From NCBI GenBank assembly GCA_023544605.1, contig JAMJFQ010000041.1, positions 2,626-15,992 on the forward strand: DNA of 13,367 bases, written 5' to 3'. Both the position numbers and the translations under genes were made by a program. Each line of letters begins with the position of its first letter. Position 1 is the stretch's first letter. The notes under the pieces are model-generated. The model was not told the DNA's origin. It made no database searches and saw nothing but the letters and a program-made list of their open reading frames with translations. Shown in pieces: positions 12,110-13,367 of this stretch. This DNA is from ANME-2 cluster archaeon (GTDB lineage Archaea > Halobacteriota > Methanosarcinia > Methanosarcinales > Methanocomedenaceae).

Positions 12110-13367
12110 ATGGCACTGGATAAGATACGGCTTAAAGGCGCAAAGGTGCACAACCTTAAGAACATCGACCTGGAACTTCCCAGGGATAAATTTATCGTTA
12201 TCACAGGGATCAGCGGCAGCGGTAAATCCTCGCTTGCATTCGATACCATTTATGCGGAAGGACAGCGTCGTTATGTTGAATCCCTGTCAGCATATGCCCG
12301 CCAGTTCCTGGGCCAGATGGACAAGCCCGATGTGGAATACATTGAGGGTCTCTCCCCTGCCATATCCATTGAACAAAAGACCACCAGCAAGAACCCGCGC
12401 TCAACCGTAGGCACTGTGACAGAGATACACGATTACCTGCGGCTGCTCTATGCCAGGATCGGCGTACCCCACTGTCCTGATTGCGGCAGGGAGATAGCAC
12501 CCCAGACCCTTGACCAGATAATAGCCAGCGTGATGGTACAGCCTGAAGGTACGAAAGTACACGTGCTCTCACCCATAGTCCAGGACCGCAAGGGCGAGTA
12601 CCGGCAGTTGTTCGATGACCTGAAGCGTGAGGGATACAGCCGTGTGCGTGTGGATGGTCAGATACACAGCCTGGAAGATGATATCCAGTTGGGAAGGTAC
12701 CAGAAGCACAATATCGATGTGGTGATCGACCGGCTCGTGATCAAAGAAGGTATAAAAGAACGGCTGGCCGATTCGGTTGAGACCGCACTGCATGTGGGTG
12801 GTGGTGTGGTGATGGTACAGGTAGTGGACAAAGAGAGTGAGATGTTATTCAGTGAACACCTATCATGTGCCCACTGCAATCTGAGTTTCGAAGCACTGGA
12901 ACCCGCCATGTTCTCATTCAATAATCCCAGGGGTGCCTGTCCAAAGTGCCAGGGACTTGGCAATACCATGGAATTCGACCCTGAACTGATAATACCCGAC
13001 CCCTCATTTTCAATTATAGAAGGAGCTGTAGAGCCCTGGGGTAAATCGCCTGATGGATACCATATCCAGACCCTGAAAGCTGTTGCTGATAAATACGGTT
13101 TTTCTATCAACACTCCCATTGAACAGTTGAGCCAAAAGCACCGTGATATTATCCTGTATGGTTCCACCGATAAGGTAAAGTTCAGGTATGTACCCAGGGA
13201 AAGGCCAGGTTTATGGGAACATTACAGCAGGTTCGAAGGTGTAGTACATAATCTTCAGCGCAGGTACCGTGAATCCACCAGTGAAGAGATGCGCGATAAG
13301 ATACAGCAATATATGAGCACGGCACCGTGCCAAAAATGCGATGGGAAGAGATTGAAACCCTATAGTC
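12110..13367 (+). CDS. uvrA: UvrABC excinuclease subunit A, N-terminal part
   Basis: The frame encodes 419 complete codons and runs off the window edge; full UvrA is about 940 residues. UvrA is the damage-sensing ATPase of nucleotide excision repair that loads UvrB on DNA. The first ATPase's Walker A is GISGSGKSS (33-41), followed by the family block AEGQRRYVESLSAYARQFLGQ (49-69; one position each side not counted) and TTSKNPRSTVGTVTEI. A CPDC pair sits at 122-125, and the first zinc module has C253, C256, C277 and C280 (CAHC...CPKC). The ATG fits the family N-terminus. A TTG four codons earlier is a possible alternative, and neither has a strong ribosome binding site. TTGAG-CAC-CTCAA forms a small palindrome ending at the A of the ATG. 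UvrABC is patchy in archaea and is regarded as acquired from bacteria. Confidence 0.95.
   Translation, partial: MALDKIRLKGAKVHNLKNIDLELPRDKFIVITGISGSGKSSLAFDTIYAEGQRRYVESLSAYARQFLGQMDKPDVEYIEGLSPAISIEQKTTSKNPRSTVGTVTEIHDYLRLLYARIGVPHCPDCGREIAPQTLDQIIASVMVQPEGTKVHVLSPIVQDRKGEYRQLFDDLKREGYSRVRVDGQIHSLEDDIQLGRYQKHNIDVVIDRLVIKEGIKERLADSVETALHVGGGVVMVQVVDKESEMLFSEHLSCAHCNLSFEALEPAMFSFNNPRGACPKCQGLGNTMEFDPELIIPDPSFSIIEGAVEPWGKSPDGYHIQTLKAVADKYGFSINTPIEQLSQKHRDIILYGSTDKVKFRYVPRERPGLWEHYSRFEGVVHNLQRRYRESTSEEMRDKIQQYMSTAPCQKCDGKRLKPYS

Overview
The window looks like a chromosomal segment of a methanogen-related euryarchaeon, most likely Methanosarcinales or an ANME-2 relative. This rests on the gene set: a DUF2111 protein (a family I know only from methanogens and relatives), archaeal-type Hpt, Dph2, TrmG10 and a SAMP2-like ubiquitin fold protein. 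TATA-box promoters and GGAGGTGA-type ribosome binding sites agree with it. The lineage is inferred from gene content; no rRNA or mcr gene is present.

Layout. Positions 78-485 (-) encode the DUF2111 protein, divergent from a small flavodoxin (686-1120, +). A plus-strand run follows: hpt (1188-1742), dph2 (1752-2774), a 46-residue Lys-rich protein (2827-2967) and a SAMP2/ThiS/MoaD-like protein ending in GG (2977-3180). A minus-strand block converges on it. In transcription order this block is a 39-residue ORF (8011-8130), a membrane-anchored winged-helix regulator (7106-7951), truA (6208-7041), trmG10 (5180-6205), RNase III (4324-5148), a YtfJ/GerW-like gene broken by an in-frame TGA (3887-4279), and a DUF2953 membrane protein (3207-3833). 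From about 8240 a plus-strand unit carries leuA (8278-9829, apparent +1 frameshift near its 5' end) and a HAD-IIA phosphatase (9838-10599). A 47-residue desulforedoxin-like protein lies on the minus strand (10605-10748). Next to it is an IS1182-type transposase truncated at both ends (about 10803-11744), fused directly to the C-terminal remnant of a DUF362 gene (about 11745-12036). The window ends inside uvrA (12110 to edge).

How the genes fit together. Most are housekeeping, biased toward translation and RNA: pseudouridine and m2G tRNA modification, dsRNA cleavage, diphthamide on EF-2, and a likely sulfur carrier for tRNA thiolation. Purine salvage, leucine biosynthesis and excision repair make up much of the rest.

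I found no clearly new multigene system. The points most worth checking are the two disrupted reading frames (leuA, ytfJ), three very short genes with good ribosome binding sites, the IS-associated deletion that removed the front of the DUF362 gene, and a palindrome just after the leuA TATA box. I saw no rRNA, tRNA or CRISPR.
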